The translations under genes were made by a program, and so were the position numbers. From the NCBI RefSeq assembly GCF_900114065.1, contig NZ_FORS01000009.1:95419-159418 (forward strand): a stretch of 64,000 bases of DNA, in the 5' to 3' direction. Source of the stretch: Stutzerimonas kunmingensis. GTDB lineage: Bacteria > Pseudomonadota > Gammaproteobacteria > Pseudomonadales > Pseudomonadaceae. Under the pieces are notes generated by a model. That model did no database searches, had not been told where the DNA came from, and was given only the letters and a program-made list of their open reading frames with translations. Positions 29,006-39,603 of the stretch are shown piece by piece (within the stretch, counting starts at the first letter, position 1; every line of letters begins with the position of its first letter).

Positions 29006-30810
29006 TGAAAATGGTCCTCGGTGGGGAAGGCGACGCCAGGCTCGGCGCAACGCAGAAACAGGCCGAGCTGCGCACCACCCTCGGGATGGTTGCTCATGCG
29101 CAGCTCACCGCCCAGGGCGCGGGTGAGGATATCGCAGATCGCCAGGCCGAGGCCCAGCCCCTGCGCGCTGGTCTTGGTGGTGAAGAACGGCTCGCGGGCA
29201 CGCTGCAGCGCTTCCTCGCTGAAGCCCGGGCCGTTGTCGCGCAGGCTGAGCAACACGCCGTCACCCTGCAGCTCGGCGCGCAGCCAGATGCGTCGCGGCT
29301 GCGGCCGCTCGGCCAGCGCATCGAGGGCGTTGGCCAGCAGGTTGGCGAGGATCTGCCGCAGCCGCGTCTCGCCGGCCTGCACCCACAGGGTGGCCTCCGG
29401 CAGGTCGCGGATCAGCTCCACGCCCATTGCCTGGCGGCGCTTGGCGAGCAGGGCCAGGGCGTCGTCCAGCGCAGGCTGCAGCGCGACCCGCTCCGGCGCG
29501 TGCTGGTCGCGACGGGCGAAGGCGCGCAGGTGGGCGATGATCGACGCCATGCGCGCGGTCAGTTCACTGATCAGCCGCAGATTGTCGCGGGCTTCGGCGT
29601 TGCGCTGCTGGTCGAGCAGCACCCCGGCGTTGTCGGCATAGCTGCGGATCGCCGCCAGCGGCTGGTTGAGTTCGTGGCTGATGCTCGCCGACATGGTGCC
29701 CAGCGCCGACAGCTTGCCGGCCTGCAGCAGTTCGTCCTGGGCGCGCACCAGCTCCTGCTGGGCCTGCTCGCGCTCCAGTACCTCGACCTTGAGCCGGCTG
29801 TTCAGCGCTTCCAGATCACGGGTGCGTTCCAACACGCGCTGTTCGAGCTGCTGGCGCGCCTGGGTATCGAGGGCGAGCCGCTCAAGGAAATGGCGGCGGC
29901 GCTGCATCAGCAGGCCGATCCAGAGCAGCAGGGCGAGCAGTGTGGCAGCGCCGATGGCGACCACGGTGCGCACCGGTCGCTCGATCAGGTTGATCGGCGC
30001 GAGGATGCGCACCGTCCAGCCGGTCTCCTTGAGCTCACGGCTCTGGATCAGCCAGGCATCGATGTCCAGCGTCAGGTCCTGCGGATAGAGGGTTGGATAG
30101 GGCTGATCGAAGGCGATCTGTTCGCGCTCGTCGACGCCCAGCCCGCGGGTCGCGCGGAAACGCCACTCCGGGCGCGAGGTGAGAATCACCACGCCGAAGT
30201 TGTCGGTCACCAGCAGCTGCTCCGGGGTGTTGCCCCAGAGCGTCTCGGTATGGTCGAGGTCGACCTTGACCACCAGCACGCCGAGGATGCCGCGCTCGTC
30301 GCGCACGGCGGCGCCGAAGTAGTAACCGCGCTTGCCGGAGGTGGTGCCAAGGCCGAAGAAGCGGCCGAGGCGCCCTTCCATGGCCTGGCGAAAATACGGG
30401 CGGAAGGCGAAGTTGCGGTCGACGAAGCTGTCTTCCTCGTCCCAGTTGGAGGCCGCCAGGGTATTGCCGTCCGTGTTCATCAGATAGATCACGTCGGCCC
30501 CGGTCTGGTTGCGCAGGCGTTTGAGCAGGCGATTGGCATTGTCCCGCACGGCCGGCGCTTCTGCCTGCTGCAGGACGGCGCGCAACGCCGGCAGGTCGCC
30601 GAGGATGCGCGGCAGCACCTCGTAGCGGTTCAGCGTGCCGAGCAGGTTGGCGACGTAGAGGTCGAGGGTCTGGCGATTCTGCTCGGTCAGCTCGTTGCGG
30701 TAGTAGCGCTCGGCGAGCTGCTGCAGCGGCCAGAGCAGAGGCGCAAGCAGCAAGGCCAGCAGGGCGAGGTTGCGCCAGCGAGGGCGGCGGGGTGGATGCA
30801 GTGCAGTCAT
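29002..30810 (-). CDS. dctB: Sensor histidine kinase for C4-dicarboxylates
   Basis: DctB senses periplasmic C4-dicarboxylates and phosphorylates DctD. The 602-residue protein has an N-terminal transmembrane helix (NLALLALLLAPLLWPL), a periplasmic tandem-PAS sensor (about residues 40-280, with FRPYFRQAMEG...YYFGAAVRD), a second transmembrane helix (AIGAATLLALLLWIGLLM), a coiled coil, the H-box with His379 (SASISHELNQPLAAIRSYADNA) and an ATP-binding domain (NLLANALDALAE, DNGPGFSEE, GLGLGLAICDIL). The start MTALHPP is used instead of an upstream ATG. It sits downstream of rmlD on the same strand with a gap of 125 bases. Confidence 0.94.
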   Translation of the reverse strand: MTALHPPRRPRWRNLALLALLLAPLLWPLQQLAERYYRNELTEQNRQTLDLYVANLLGTLNRYEVLPRILGDLPALRAVLQQAEAPAVRDNANRLLKRLRNQTGADVIYLMNTDGNTLAASNWDEEDSFVDRNFAFRPYFRQAMEGRLGRFFGLGTTSGKRGYYFGAAVRDERGILGVLVVKVDLDHTETLWGNTPEQLLVTDNFGVVILTSRPEWRFRATRGLGVDEREQIAFDQPYPTLYPQDLTLDIDAWLIQSRELKETGWTVRILAPINLIERPVRTVVAIGAATLLALLLWIGLLMQRRRHFLERLALDTQARQQLEQRVLERTRDLEALNSRLKVEVLEREQAQQELVRAQDELLQAGKLSALGTMSASISHELNQPLAAIRSYADNAGVLLDQQRNAEARDNLRLISELTARMASIIAHLRAFARRDQHAPERVALQPALDDALALLAKRRQAMGVELIRDLPEATLWVQAGETRLRQILANLLANALDALAERPQPRRIWLRAELQGDGVLLSLRDNGPGFSEEALQRAREPFFTTKTSAQGLGLGLAICDILTRALGGELRMSNHPEGGAQLGLFLRCAEPGVAFPTEDHFQ

Positions 30811-30935
30811 GCGTGGGCGCCTGGATGTCGGGCGCATTATGCACGCAGAGCGTGCCGGCGTTCAGCGTCGCTTATCGAGCTGGCCGGATCGGAGCAGAGT
30901 GGCAGAGGCAGCCGTGAGGCCTAGCCGCTGTTGCC

Positions 30936-31850
30936 TCAGCGGCCGGCTGCAGCGGTCTGGGGCGCGTTCGCCGTATCGAAGTGCCGGGATTGGGCAAGGC
31001 ACTCGTGCAGTGCCGTCTCCCAGTCCGGCAGGCGGATGCCCCAGTCCTGTTGCAGGCGTGCGCAGTTCAGGCGGGAGTTGAGCGGACGCTGGGCGGCGGT
31101 CGGGTAGTCCTTGGACAGGATCGGCGTGATCTCGGCGCGCAGGCGGCCCTGCTGGCGAAGCTGCTCGGTAATGCTGCAGGCGAAGCCGTACCAGGAGGTC
31201 TCGCCGCTGGCGGTGAGGTGATACAGACCGCTGGGGCCTGCCTCGCCCGCACTTCGCTTGCGTACCATTTCTGCCGTGGTGCGGGCGATGGTGGCGGCCC
31301 AGGTCGGCGCGCCGATCTCGTCGCTGACCACCGACAGCGCATCGCGCTCCTGCAGCAGGCGCTGCATAGTCAGCAGGAAGTTCTTGCCGTGCTGCGAGTA
31401 AACCCAGCTGGTACGCAGGATCAGGTATTCGCCACCGACCGCCTGAATCGCTTGTTCGCCGGCCAGCTTGCTCGCGCCGTAGACGCTAAGCGGTTGCGGT
31501 ACGTCCGCTTCGCAGTAGGGTTCGCCCTTGCGACCGTCGAACACATAGTCGGTGGAATAGTGGATCAGCGGCACGCCAAGACGTGCAGCCTCTTCGGCGA
31601 GCACCTGTGGCCCGCGTGCGTTGACCGCGAAGGCCAGTTCACGGTGGCTTTCCGCCGGATCGACGGCGGTGTAGGCCGCCGCATTGATGATCAGATCCGG
31701 CCGCAACAGGCGTACCTGCTCGCGAACCTGATCCGAGTCGGACAGATCCAGTGCGTTGTGCCCAAGCGCCAGCAGCTTGCCGGCGCCTGCCAGCTCCAAC
31801 TGCAGCTCACGGGCGAGTTGCCCCTTGCTGCCGGTGATCAGGATTTTCAT
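30936..31850 (-). CDS. rmlD: dTDP-4-dehydrorhamnose reductase
   Basis: RmlD carries out the last step of dTDP-L-rhamnose synthesis, an NAD(P)H-dependent reduction. The 304-residue protein shows the nucleotide-binding motif ITGSKGQLARELQ, NAAAYTAVDPAES, HYSTDYVFDG and the catalytic YGASKLAGE (Tyr-x3-Lys). Its ATG overlaps the rmlC stop (ATGA); the upstream in-frame extension lies inside rmlC and is rejected. It is the last gene of an rmlBACD operon. Confidence 0.95.
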   Translation of the reverse strand: MKILITGSKGQLARELQLELAGAGKLLALGHNALDLSDSDQVREQVRLLRPDLIINAAAYTAVDPAESHRELAFAVNARGPQVLAEEAARLGVPLIHYSTDYVFDGRKGEPYCEADVPQPLSVYGASKLAGEQAIQAVGGEYLILRTSWVYSQHGKNFLLTMQRLLQERDALSVVSDEIGAPTWAATIARTTAEMVRKRSAGEAGPSGLYHLTASGETSWYGFACSITEQLRQQGRLRAEITPILSKDYPTAAQRPLNSRLNCARLQQDWGIRLPDWETALHECLAQSRHFDTANAPQTAAAGR

Positions 31851-32392
31851 GGAAACAGCTCCGCATCGCTGAGGCGCTTGCCAGCCTGGTCCTTCGCGGA
31901 CAGTTGTGGTGCTTCGTCGAACGGCCATTCGATGCCGAGCTCAGGATCGTTCCACAACAGGCTGCGCTCGTGCTCCGGCGCGTAGTAGTCGGTGGTCTTG
32001 TAAAGGAACTCGGCAGTTTCGCTGAGCACCACGAAGCCATGCGCGAAACCTTCGGGGATCCACAGCTGGTGCTGGTTCTGCGCACTCAGGTGAGTGCCGA
32101 ACCAGCGTCCGAAGCTCGGTGAGCTCTTGCGCAGATCGACAGCGACGTCGAACACCTCGCCGGCCACCACGCGCACCAGTTTCCCCTGCGGCTGCTGGAT
32201 CTGGTAGTGCAGACCGCGCAGCACGCCGCGCTGGGATTTGGAGTGGTTGTCCTGGACGAACTGGCGCTTGAGCCCCGTGGCCGCTTCGAAAGCGGCCGCG
32301 TTGAAGCTCTCGTAGAAGAAACCGCGTTCGTCGCCGAAGACCTTGGGCTCGATGATCAGTACGTCGGGAATGCTGGTTTCGACGACCTTCAT
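31847..32392 (-). CDS. rmlC: dTDP-4-dehydrorhamnose 3,5-epimerase
   Basis: A 181-residue cupin enzyme that epimerises C3 and C5 of the dTDP-4-keto-6-deoxyglucose made by RmlB. Signatures: [33 protein letters not shown] (catalytic His in LHYQ), [18 protein letters not shown] and [14 protein letters not shown]. It overlaps rmlA by ATGA at its start and rmlD by ATGA at its end. Confidence 0.95.
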   Translation of the reverse strand: MKVVETSIPDVLIIEPKVFGDERGFFYESFNAAAFEAATGLKRQFVQDNHSKSQRGVLRGLHYQIQQPQGKLVRVVAGEVFDVAVDLRKSSPSFGRWFGTHLSAQNQHQLWIPEGFAHGFVVLSETAEFLYKTTDYYAPEHERSLLWNDPELGIEWPFDEAPQLSAKDQAGKRLSDAELFP

Positions 32393-33261
32393 GCGTCTTC
32401 ACCCGCCAGCTTGAACAGGTACTGGCCGTAGCCGGTCTTGCCCAGAGCGTCGGCGCGGCGCAGCAGCTGCTCGCGGTCGATCCACTTGTTCTGGTAGGCG
32501 ATCTCTTCCAGACAGGCGACCTTCAGACCCTGGCGATGCTCGATGGTCTGCACGTACTGCGAGGCTTCCAGCAGGCTGTCGTGGGTACCGGTGTCGAGCC
32601 AGGCGAAGCCACGGCCGAAGCGCTCGACGTTGAGGTCGCCGCGTTCGAGGTAGGCCATATTGACGTCGGTGATCTCCAGCTCGCCGCGTGGCGAGGGCTT
32701 GATCGACTTGGCGATCTCGATGACGTCGTTGTCGTAGAAGTACAGGCCGGTCACCGCGTAGCTGGACTTCGGCTTCTTCGGCTTCTCTTCGATGGACAGT
32801 GCCTTGCCGCTCTCATCGAAGTCGATGACGCCGAAGCGCTCCGGGTCCTTGACCCAGTAGCCGAACACCGTGGCGCCGCTTGGCTGGGCCGCGGCACGCT
32901 GCAGCTTCTCGGTGAAGTGCTGGCCGTGGAAGATGTTGTCGCCGAGGATCAGGCACACCGAATCATCGCCGATGAATTCTTCACCGATCAGGAAGGCCTG
33001 CGCCAGGCCATCCGGCGAGGGCTGCTCGGCATAGCTGAAGTTGACCCCGAACTGGCTACCGTCGCCCAGCAGGTTCTTGTACTGAGGCAGGTCCTGCGGG
33101 GTGGAAATCAGCAGGATGTCGCGGATGCCAGCGAGCATCAGCACCGAAATCGGGTAGTAGGCCATCGGCTTGTCGTAGATCGGCAAGAGCTGCTTGGATA
33201 CGCCAAGGGTGATGGGGTGCAGACGGGTGCCGGAGCCTCCGGCGAGGATGATTCCTTTCAT
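32389..33261 (-). CDS. rmlA: Glucose-1-phosphate thymidylyltransferase
   Basis: RmlA makes dTDP-glucose from glucose-1-phosphate and dTTP, the first step of the rhamnose pathway. The 290-residue protein begins [18 protein letters not shown] (nucleotide-binding loop), then [34 protein letters not shown] and [17 protein letters not shown]. The chosen ATG overlaps the rmlB stop (ATGA). Confidence 0.96.
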   Translation of the reverse strand: MKGIILAGGSGTRLHPITLGVSKQLLPIYDKPMAYYPISVLMLAGIRDILLISTPQDLPQYKNLLGDGSQFGVNFSYAEQPSPDGLAQAFLIGEEFIGDDSVCLILGDNIFHGQHFTEKLQRAAAQPSGATVFGYWVKDPERFGVIDFDESGKALSIEEKPKKPKSSYAVTGLYFYDNDVIEIAKSIKPSPRGELEITDVNMAYLERGDLNVERFGRGFAWLDTGTHDSLLEASQYVQTIEHRQGLKVACLEEIAYQNKWIDREQLLRRADALGKTGYGQYLFKLAGEDA

Positions 33262-34328
33262 GCGTTCTCCAGGGCGCCAAGGCGCTCGCGTTGATAGCTG
33301 CCGTCCTGAACGCGACGGCACCATTCGAGGTTTTCCAGGTACCACTGCACGGTCTTGCGCAGGCCGGTCTGGAAGGTTTCCTGCGGCACCCAGCCGAGCT
33401 CGCGCTCGATCTTGCTGGCGTCGATGGCGTAGCGCAGGTCGTGGCCCGGGCGATCCTTGACGAAGGTGATCAGGTCTTCATAGCGCGCAAGCCCGGCAGG
33501 CTTGCTCGGCGCCAGCTCTTCCAGCAGTGCGCAGATACCGCGCACCACCTCGATGTTCTTCTGCTCGTTGTGGCCGCCGATGTTGTAGGTCTCGCCGACC
33601 ACACCTTCGCTGACCACCTTGAACAGCGCGCGGGCGTGGTCTTCGACGAACAGCCAGTCGCGGATCTGCGAGCCATCGCCGTAGACCGGCAGCGGCTTGC
33701 CATCGAGGGCATTGAGGATGACCAGTGGGATCAGCTTCTCGGGGAAGTGATACGGGCCATAGTTGTTCGAGCAGTTGGTGATCAGCACCGGCAGCCCGTA
33801 GGTACGCTGCCAGGCGCGGACCAGGTGATCCGACGAGGCCTTGCTGGCCGAGTAGGGCGAGCTGGGCGCGTAGGGTGTGGTCTCGGTGAACAGGTCGTCG
33901 ACGCCATGCAGGTCGCCGTAGACCTCGTCGGTGGAGATGTGGTGGAAGCGGAAGGCCTCGCGACGCTCGACCGGCAGGCTCTGCCAGTAGGCGCGGGTGG
34001 CCTCGAGCAGCTGATAGGTGCCGACGATGTTGGTCTGGATGAATTCGGCCGGGCCGTCGATGGAGCGGTCGACGTGGGACTCGGCGGCCAGATGCATGAT
34101 GGCGTCCGGCTGGAACTCCAGCAGCGCCTCGCTGACCCGCTCACGATCGGCGATGTCGGCCTGGAGGAACTGATAGCGCGGGTTGTCTTCCACGGCTGCC
34201 AGCGACTCCAGGTTGCCGGCATAGGTCAGTTTGTCCAGGTTGAGCACGCTGTGCTCGGTATCGAGAATGAGATGGCGGATCAGTGCGGAGCCGATGAATC
34301 CGGCTCCGCCAGTAACGAGAATGCGCAT
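33258..34328 (-). CDS. rmlB: dTDP-glucose 4,6-dehydratase
   Basis: RmlB dehydrates dTDP-glucose to the 4-keto-6-deoxy sugar. The 356-residue short-chain dehydrogenase has [14 protein letters not shown] (NAD-binding), [23 protein letters not shown] and the catalytic [15 protein letters not shown], then [14 protein letters not shown]. It is the first gene of the rmlBACD operon; all four genes overlap by ATGA, so they are translated as a coupled unit. Confidence 0.97.
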   Translation of the reverse strand: MRILVTGGAGFIGSALIRHLILDTEHSVLNLDKLTYAGNLESLAAVEDNPRYQFLQADIADRERVSEALLEFQPDAIMHLAAESHVDRSIDGPAEFIQTNIVGTYQLLEATRAYWQSLPVERREAFRFHHISTDEVYGDLHGVDDLFTETTPYAPSSPYSASKASSDHLVRAWQRTYGLPVLITNCSNNYGPYHFPEKLIPLVILNALDGKPLPVYGDGSQIRDWLFVEDHARALFKVVSEGVVGETYNIGGHNEQKNIEVVRGICALLEELAPSKPAGLARYEDLITFVKDRPGHDLRYAIDASKIERELGWVPQETFQTGLRKTVQWYLENLEWCRRVQDGSYQRERLGALENA

Positions 34329-34403
34329 AGTGATGGGGCTTCCTTGGCGCGCTGTCGAGCGTCAGGCTCTTAGCATGTCGGCACGATAGACCGGCCACTG
34401 ATA

Positions 34404-34426
34404 CAAAAATTCCCGAGCGCTTCGGG
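34404..34426 (-). terminator. Terminator-like hairpin between the exporter operon and rmlB
   Basis: On the minus strand CCCGA-AGCGC-TCGGG is followed by AATTTTTG. A 5-bp stem with a T-run fits a modest intrinsic terminator for the exporter operon that ends at 34543. Confidence 0.5.
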
Positions 34427-34428
34427 GC

Positions 34429-34453
34429 GTTGGGTAACCGTGTGGTTACCAAC
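34429..34453. promoter_or_regulatory. Inverted repeat upstream of rmlB
   Basis: GTTGGGTAACC and GGTTACCAAC are complementary apart from one bulged G, separated by 4 bases. It lies about 100 bases upstream of the rmlB start, beyond the terminator-like hairpin, and may be an operator for the rhamnose operon. No known motif is recognised. Confidence 0.35.
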
Positions 34454-34542
34454 ATAAACACAGGATGCTGGCGTGATGCCATAAAGCTCTGGAATAGAGC
34501 GGTTGGCCTGGCGACGCGGGCGTATTGAAGGAAGCGTAGCCG

Positions 34543-35670
34543 CTAGCGCAACGACACCCGTAGTCGCGATAGCGCGCCAAGAAAGAACACCGTGCCGATC
34601 ACGCCCAGCGCGAGCAGCTGTGGCCAGACGATGGACGGGCCGGCGCTGCGGAAAAGGATCGCCTGCGCCAGTTCGACGAAATGCGTTGTCGGCGCCACCA
34701 GCATGATGTTCTGCACCAGCTCGGGCATGCTCTCGCGCGGCGTCACCCCACCGGAGAGGATCTGCAGCGGGATCAGCGTGAGGATCACCAGCAGGCCCAG
34801 CTGCGGCATGGAGCGCGCCACCGTGCCGAAGAAGATGCCCATGGAGGTGGCGGCGAACAGGTGCAGCGCCGCGCCGCCGGCGAACAGCCACAGCGAGCCC
34901 TGGATCGGGATGTCCAGCCAGCCTTCTACCACGAAGCGCAGGGCGAACGCGGCTGCGGCCAGCACCACCAGGCCCATCGCCCAGACCTTGCCGACCATGA
35001 TTTCGAATGGCGTCACCGGCATCACCAGCAGGTGCTCGATGGTGCCGTGTTCGCGCTCGCGGATCAGCGCCGCGCCGGTGAGGATGATCGCCAGCATGGT
35101 GATCTGGTTGATCACCTCGTTCACCGCGCCGAACCAGGCGCGGCTCAGGTTGGGGTTGAACGCGGTGCGCACCACCGCCTCGACTGGCAAGGCATCGCTG
35201 CTGCGGTAGCGGCGGACGAACTCGGCGGTCTCGCTGGCGATGATCTGCTGGATATGCCCGGCGCCGGTGAACGCCTGGCTGACCTGGGTGGCATCGACGT
35301 TGAGCTGGATGGTCGGCTGGCGGCCGGCGAGCAGGTCCTGCTGGAAGCGCGGCGGAATGTTCAGGGTGAAGGTGTAGAGGCCATCGTCCATGCCGCTGTC
35401 CATTTCCTGCAGGCTGATCGCTTTCGGCTCGATGAAATAGGGCAGTTGAAAGGCGTTGATGATGCGCAGCGAGGCTTGCGAGCGATCCTCGTCGACCACC
35501 GCGATGCTCGCCCGGTGCGGTGCCTCAGGCACAGCGGTGGCACCTTCGTAGATGGCCAGGGTGAACGAATAGATGATCAGCACCAGCATCGCCGGGTCGC
35601 GGTAGAGGCTGCGCAGCTCCTTGAGGCCGAGCTGGAAGATGTTGCCGAGTTTGCGTCGCAGGCCGCCCAT
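34543..35670 (-). CDS. ABC-2 type exporter permease
   Basis: A 375-residue permease of the YhhJ/YbhR type: one N-terminal transmembrane helix (PAMLVLIIYSFTLAIYEGA), a large periplasmic domain (about residues 45-170), then five helices in the C-terminal half, with the family segment TGAALIREREHGTIEHLLVMPVTPFEIMVGK. Such proteins pair with RbbA-like fused ATPase-permeases and HlyD-type periplasmic proteins, and both are encoded immediately upstream on the same strand (one base between genes). The exported molecule is unknown. Confidence 0.88.
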   Translation of the reverse strand: MGGLRRKLGNIFQLGLKELRSLYRDPAMLVLIIYSFTLAIYEGATAVPEAPHRASIAVVDEDRSQASLRIINAFQLPYFIEPKAISLQEMDSGMDDGLYTFTLNIPPRFQQDLLAGRQPTIQLNVDATQVSQAFTGAGHIQQIIASETAEFVRRYRSSDALPVEAVVRTAFNPNLSRAWFGAVNEVINQITMLAIILTGAALIREREHGTIEHLLVMPVTPFEIMVGKVWAMGLVVLAAAAFALRFVVEGWLDIPIQGSLWLFAGGAALHLFAATSMGIFFGTVARSMPQLGLLVILTLIPLQILSGGVTPRESMPELVQNIMLVAPTTHFVELAQAILFRSAGPSIVWPQLLALGVIGTVFFLGALSRLRVSLR

Positions 35671-35671
35671 G

Positions 35672-38413
35672 TCATTTCTCCTGCTTGCGCAGGCCGGCGA
35701 CGCTGAGCACGGTCAGCAGCGGGATCGCCAGCAGCATGGGAATGAAATAGGGGTACAGCTCGGCCAGCCCGAGCGACTTGGAGAATACCCCGCGGCTGAT
35801 GATCAGGAAGTGGCTGGTCGGGTAGAGCTTGCCGATGAAAGCGCCGGCGCCCTCCATCGCCGAAACCGGGTGGATCAGTCCGGAGAACTGGATGGCCGGC
35901 AGCAGGGTGACGATGGTGGTGCCGAAGATCGCCGCGATCTGGCTGTTCAATATCGACGACATCAGCAGGCCAAGGCCGGTGGCGCAGGTCACGTAGAGCA
36001 GCGCGCCAAGGCAGAGGGTGAGGATGCTGCCCTTGATCGGAATACCGAAGACGAACACCGCCAGCAGCGCCAGGGTGGCGAAATTGAACATGCCCAGGGC
36101 GACATAGGGCAGTTGCTTGCCGAGCAGGAATTCCAGGCGGGTGGTCGGCGTGACGTAGAAATTGGTGATCGAGCCCAGTTCCTTTTCGCGCACCACGCCG
36201 AGGGCGGTGAGCATCGCCGGGATCATCATCAGGAGCAGCGGGATCATAGCCGGTGCCATGGCTGGCAGGCTCTGCACGTCCGGGTTGTAGCGATAACGAA
36301 TGGCCACGTCAGCCGGTGCCAGCTGCCCGTCGACGCCCGCCTCGCGGGCCAGTTGCTGCAGGTAGCTCAGGTGGATGCCTTGCACATAGCCCTTGATGGT
36401 GTCGGCGCGCATCGGCATGGCGCCATCGATCCAGAACGCGACTTGCGGCACGGCGCCGCGCTTGAGGTCGCGGCCGAAATTCGGCGGAATCTCCACGGCC
36501 AGGCTGATGTCGTTGCTGCGCATGCGCTGATCGAGCTCGGCATGGCTGGCCAGCGGCGCCTGCTCGATGAAGTAGCGCGAGCCGGCCATGTTCAGCAGGT
36601 AGTGCTGGCTGGTGGTGGTCTGGTCGCGGTCGAGCACGGCGTAGGTCAGGTTCTCCACGTCGAAGCTGACCCCGTAGCCCATGATGAACATCAGCAGCAC
36701 GCTGCCGAGCATCGCCAGCGTCGCCCGAATCGGGTCGCGGCGCAGCTCCATGGCTTCGCGGCGGGTGTAGCTGAGCAGGCGGCGCATGCTGAAGCGGGCC
36801 TGGCGGCCGTTATTGCCGGTCGGTTGGGTGGGATTTCCCATTGCGGCGGTTGTCGCTGCTGGCTGGTCGGCGGCATGCGCGGCTGCGGCCTCTTCCAGGT
36901 AGGCGATGAAGGTCTCTTCCAGCGTCGGCAGGCCGCGCTTGGCTATCAGCGCCTGCGGCGTGTCGCTATCGAGCACCCGTCCGGCATGCATCAGCGAGAT
37001 GCGGTCGCAGCGCAGTGCCTCGTTCATGAAGTGGGTGGAGATGAAGATGGTCACGCCGTCCTCGCGCGACAGCTGCACCAGCAACTCCCAGAAGCCATCG
37101 CGCGCCACTGGATCGACCCCCGAGGTGGGTTCGTCGAGGATCAGGATCTCCGGGTTGTGGATCACCGCCACGGCCAGCGACAGGCGCTGGCGCACGCCCA
37201 GCGGCAGGCTGCTGGGCAGGCTTTCGGCATCGCCGGTGAGGTCGAAGCGGGTGAGCATCTCCTGAATGCGTGTGGCGCGCCGCTCCACCGGCAGGTGGAA
37301 CAGTCGCGCATGCAGCTCGAGGTTCTGCCGCACGGTCAGCTCGCTGTACAGCGAGAAGGCCTGGGACATGTAGCCGACCCGCTGGCGGGTCTGCATGTCG
37401 TGCGGGTCCACCGGTTTGCCGAACAGCAGGGCGTCGCCCTCGCTGGCCGGCAGCAGGCCGGTGAGCATCTTCATGGTGGTGGTCTTGCCGCAGCCATTGG
37501 AGCCGAGGAAGCCGAAGATTTCGCCGCGGGAGATGCGGAAATTGACCTGGTCCACCGCGACGAAATCGCCGAAACGCATGGTCAGGCCGTGAGCCTCGAT
37601 GGCGATGCTGTCACTGTGCGGCTGTGGCGGAATGACCAGTTCGCGATGCTGGCTGCGCTTGGCTTCCGGCAGGAGACGGATAAAGGCCTGCTCCAGCGAG
37701 TCGCTGCCGGTGCGCGCCAGCAGCTCGGCCGGTGTGCCGGTGGCCAGCACCTTGCCGGCGTCCATCGCCACCAGATGGTCGAAGCGCTGCGCCTCGTCCA
37801 TGTAGGCGGTAGCGACCAATACGCTCATCTGCGGGCGCTCGCGGCGGATGCGTTCGATCAGTTCCCAGAACTGCGCGCGCGACAGTGGATCGACGCCGGT
37901 GGTGGGCTCATCGAGAATCAGCAGGTCGGGATCGTGGATCAGTGCGCAGCAGAGGCCGAGCTTCTGCTTCATGCCTCCGGAGAGCTTGCCCGCCGGGCGT
38001 TCGACGAAGGGCGCGAGGCCCGTGCTGCGGGTCAGTTCGGCGATGCGCCAGTGCCGTTCCTCGGCGTCCTGGCCGAACAGGCGGCCGAAGAACTCGAGGT
38101 TCTCGAACACCGTCAGCGTGGGGTAGAGGTTCTTGCCCAGCCCCTGAGGCATGTAGGCGATACGCGGGCAGACCGCACGGCGGTGGCCGGCATCGCCCAT
38201 GTCGCCGTCGAGCACCTGCACTTGGCCCTGCTGCAACTTGCGCGCACCGGCGATCAGCGCCAGCAGGCTCGACTTGCCGACCCCGTCCGGACCGATCAGG
38301 CCGACCATGCAGCGCGCCGGCAGGCTCAGGCTGAGGTCATCCAGCGCGCGGGTCTTGCCGTACTGCAGGCTGACTCCGCTGATCACGGCGACCGGGTCAG
38401 GAGACTGGTTCAT
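35672..38413 (-). CDS. rbbA: RbbA-like fused double-ATPase and ABC-2 permease
   Basis: A 913-residue fusion: first ABC domain with Walker [12 protein letters not shown], signature [11 protein letters not shown] and Walker [14 protein letters not shown]; second ABC domain with [11 protein letters not shown], a degenerate signature [12 protein letters not shown] and [13 protein letters not shown]; then an ABC-2 permease from about residue 545 with a periplasmic domain and six helices. E. coli RbbA/YhiH has the same build and was reported as a ribosome-associated ATPase, but the gene context (HlyD before, ABC-2 permease after) favours export. The start MNQSPDP overlaps the HlyD stop (ATGA). Confidence 0.9.
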   Translation of the reverse strand: MNQSPDPVAVISGVSLQYGKTRALDDLSLSLPARCMVGLIGPDGVGKSSLLALIAGARKLQQGQVQVLDGDMGDAGHRRAVCPRIAYMPQGLGKNLYPTLTVFENLEFFGRLFGQDAEERHWRIAELTRSTGLAPFVERPAGKLSGGMKQKLGLCCALIHDPDLLILDEPTTGVDPLSRAQFWELIERIRRERPQMSVLVATAYMDEAQRFDHLVAMDAGKVLATGTPAELLARTGSDSLEQAFIRLLPEAKRSQHRELVIPPQPHSDSIAIEAHGLTMRFGDFVAVDQVNFRISRGEIFGFLGSNGCGKTTTMKMLTGLLPASEGDALLFGKPVDPHDMQTRQRVGYMSQAFSLYSELTVRQNLELHARLFHLPVERRATRIQEMLTRFDLTGDAESLPSSLPLGVRQRLSLAVAVIHNPEILILDEPTSGVDPVARDGFWELLVQLSREDGVTIFISTHFMNEALRCDRISLMHAGRVLDSDTPQALIAKRGLPTLEETFIAYLEEAAAAHAADQPAATTAAMGNPTQPTGNNGRQARFSMRRLLSYTRREAMELRRDPIRATLAMLGSVLLMFIMGYGVSFDVENLTYAVLDRDQTTTSQHYLLNMAGSRYFIEQAPLASHAELDQRMRSNDISLAVEIPPNFGRDLKRGAVPQVAFWIDGAMPMRADTIKGYVQGIHLSYLQQLAREAGVDGQLAPADVAIRYRYNPDVQSLPAMAPAMIPLLLMMIPAMLTALGVVREKELGSITNFYVTPTTRLEFLLGKQLPYVALGMFNFATLALLAVFVFGIPIKGSILTLCLGALLYVTCATGLGLLMSSILNSQIAAIFGTTIVTLLPAIQFSGLIHPVSAMEGAGAFIGKLYPTSHFLIISRGVFSKSLGLAELYPYFIPMLLAIPLLTVLSVAGLRKQEK

Positions 38414-39486
38414 TTGCCGACATTGATCTGCAGGTGCGCCGGCCATTCGGTGTCAGCGTCTAGCTTCAGATAAGCCATGCCGGGCAGCCCGGTCTTGACC
38501 TGCTCCATGTGTTTTCTCAGGAGTTCCGGATCGATCCGCGCCTTGACCCGGAACATCAGCTTCTCGCGCTCGCTCTCGGTTTCCACCGTCTTCGGCGTGA
38601 ACTGCGCGACGCTGGCGACATAAGTGACCTTGGCGGGAATCACGTACTGTGGCGCCGCATCGATCACCAGGCGCACCTCGCTGCCCATCGCCACCCGGCC
38701 GGCCTGGCGCTCGGGGAGGAAGAAGGTCATGTAGACGTCGGCCAGGTCGACCAGATTGAGCAGCTTGCCGCCGGCGCCGAGTACCTCGCCCGGTTGCGCC
38801 ACGCGGTACTGCACGCGCGCCACGCGATCGGTCTTCAGTTCGCTATCCGTGATGTCCGCTTGCAGCCGAACCACGCTGGCCTGTGCTGCCTCCAGTGCAG
38901 ATTGCGCTTCGATGACCTGGGACCTGGCGGCGGCGATACCGGCATCGGCGGACAGCACCTGTGCGCGGGAGGCGGCCAGCGCGGCCTGGGCGCTCTGCAT
39001 GGCGGCAAGGTCGTCGTCCAACTGCTGGCGCGGCATGGCGTTGCGGTCGACCAGCGTCTTGGTACGTTGGTGGCGTTTCTGCGCGGCGGTCAGCTCGGCG
39101 CGCCGTTGCAGCACCACCGCTTCGGCCGTGGCCTTCTCGCTCTCGCGCTGGGTAACCAGCGCCTGGGCGGTGAGTATGGCGTTTTCCGCCTGGCGCACCT
39201 GGGCGCGGGCCTGGTTGAGCTGGGCGTCGAGCACTTCGGTATCCATGCGCGCGATGATCTGGCCCGGCTGGACGAAGTCGCCCTCGTCGACGGTGATCTC
39301 GCGGATGCGCCCACCGAGCTTGGTCGCCACATCGATCTCGGTGGCCTCGATCCGGCCGTTGCCGCTGGCAAAGCCCTCGCCCAAGCCATCCGTGCGCAAC
39401 TCCGACCATGCCAGCAGGCCGATTACCACGAGCGCGACGAGCGCGAACAGCACCCGTCGAAGATTTTTCTGGGCTGGCGCTTTCAT
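38410..39486 (-). CDS. HlyD-family periplasmic adaptor (YhiI-like)
   Basis: A 358-residue membrane-fusion protein: N-terminal anchor ([16 protein letters not shown]), first biotinyl-lipoyl-like half ([38 protein letters not shown]), a long alpha-helical coiled-coil hairpin rich in Ala and Gln (about residues 85-215) and the second lipoyl half with [33 protein letters not shown]. It is the first gene of the exporter operon and links the inner-membrane ABC parts to an outer-membrane channel. A perfect inverted repeat lies 33-64 bases upstream. Confidence 0.92.
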   Translation of the reverse strand: MKAPAQKNLRRVLFALVALVVIGLLAWSELRTDGLGEGFASGNGRIEATEIDVATKLGGRIREITVDEGDFVQPGQIIARMDTEVLDAQLNQARAQVRQAENAILTAQALVTQRESEKATAEAVVLQRRAELTAAQKRHQRTKTLVDRNAMPRQQLDDDLAAMQSAQAALAASRAQVLSADAGIAAARSQVIEAQSALEAAQASVVRLQADITDSELKTDRVARVQYRVAQPGEVLGAGGKLLNLVDLADVYMTFFLPERQAGRVAMGSEVRLVIDAAPQYVIPAKVTYVASVAQFTPKTVETESEREKLMFRVKARIDPELLRKHMEQVKTGLPGMAYLKLDADTEWPAHLQINVGK

Positions 39487-39518
39487 GGGCGTTCCTTACT
39501 TGAAGCGATAGTTCGCAT

Positions 39519-39550
39519 GCTAAGCGATTGCCCTGAAGGTTACGCTTAGC
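39519..39550. promoter_or_regulatory. Inverted repeat upstream of the HlyD-RbbA operon
   Basis: GCTAAGCG and CGCTTAGC, perfect complements, are separated by 16 bases in the 117-base gap between the auxiliary lipoprotein gene and the HlyD gene. The spacing of the half-sites suggests a dimeric repressor site. There is no adjacent regulator gene, so the protein that binds is unknown. Confidence 0.4.
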
Positions 39551-39603
39551 CTGAGTCAATAAAACTGCGGTTCAGCGTCTTTAATCGACTTTTTCGCCGG
39601 TTT

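Noticed and set aside
29005..30924. Long plus-strand open frame opposite dctB
   Set aside because: Antisense shadow caused by codon bias; no domain, no ribosome-binding site, and full overlap with a complete sensor kinase.
35621..38473. Very long open frame on the plus strand opposite rbbA (950 codons)
   Set aside because: It is the antisense shadow of a GC-rich gene; the product lacks recognisable domains and has the low-complexity His/Gln/Arg/Ala make-up of such shadows, while the minus strand encodes a complete RbbA.
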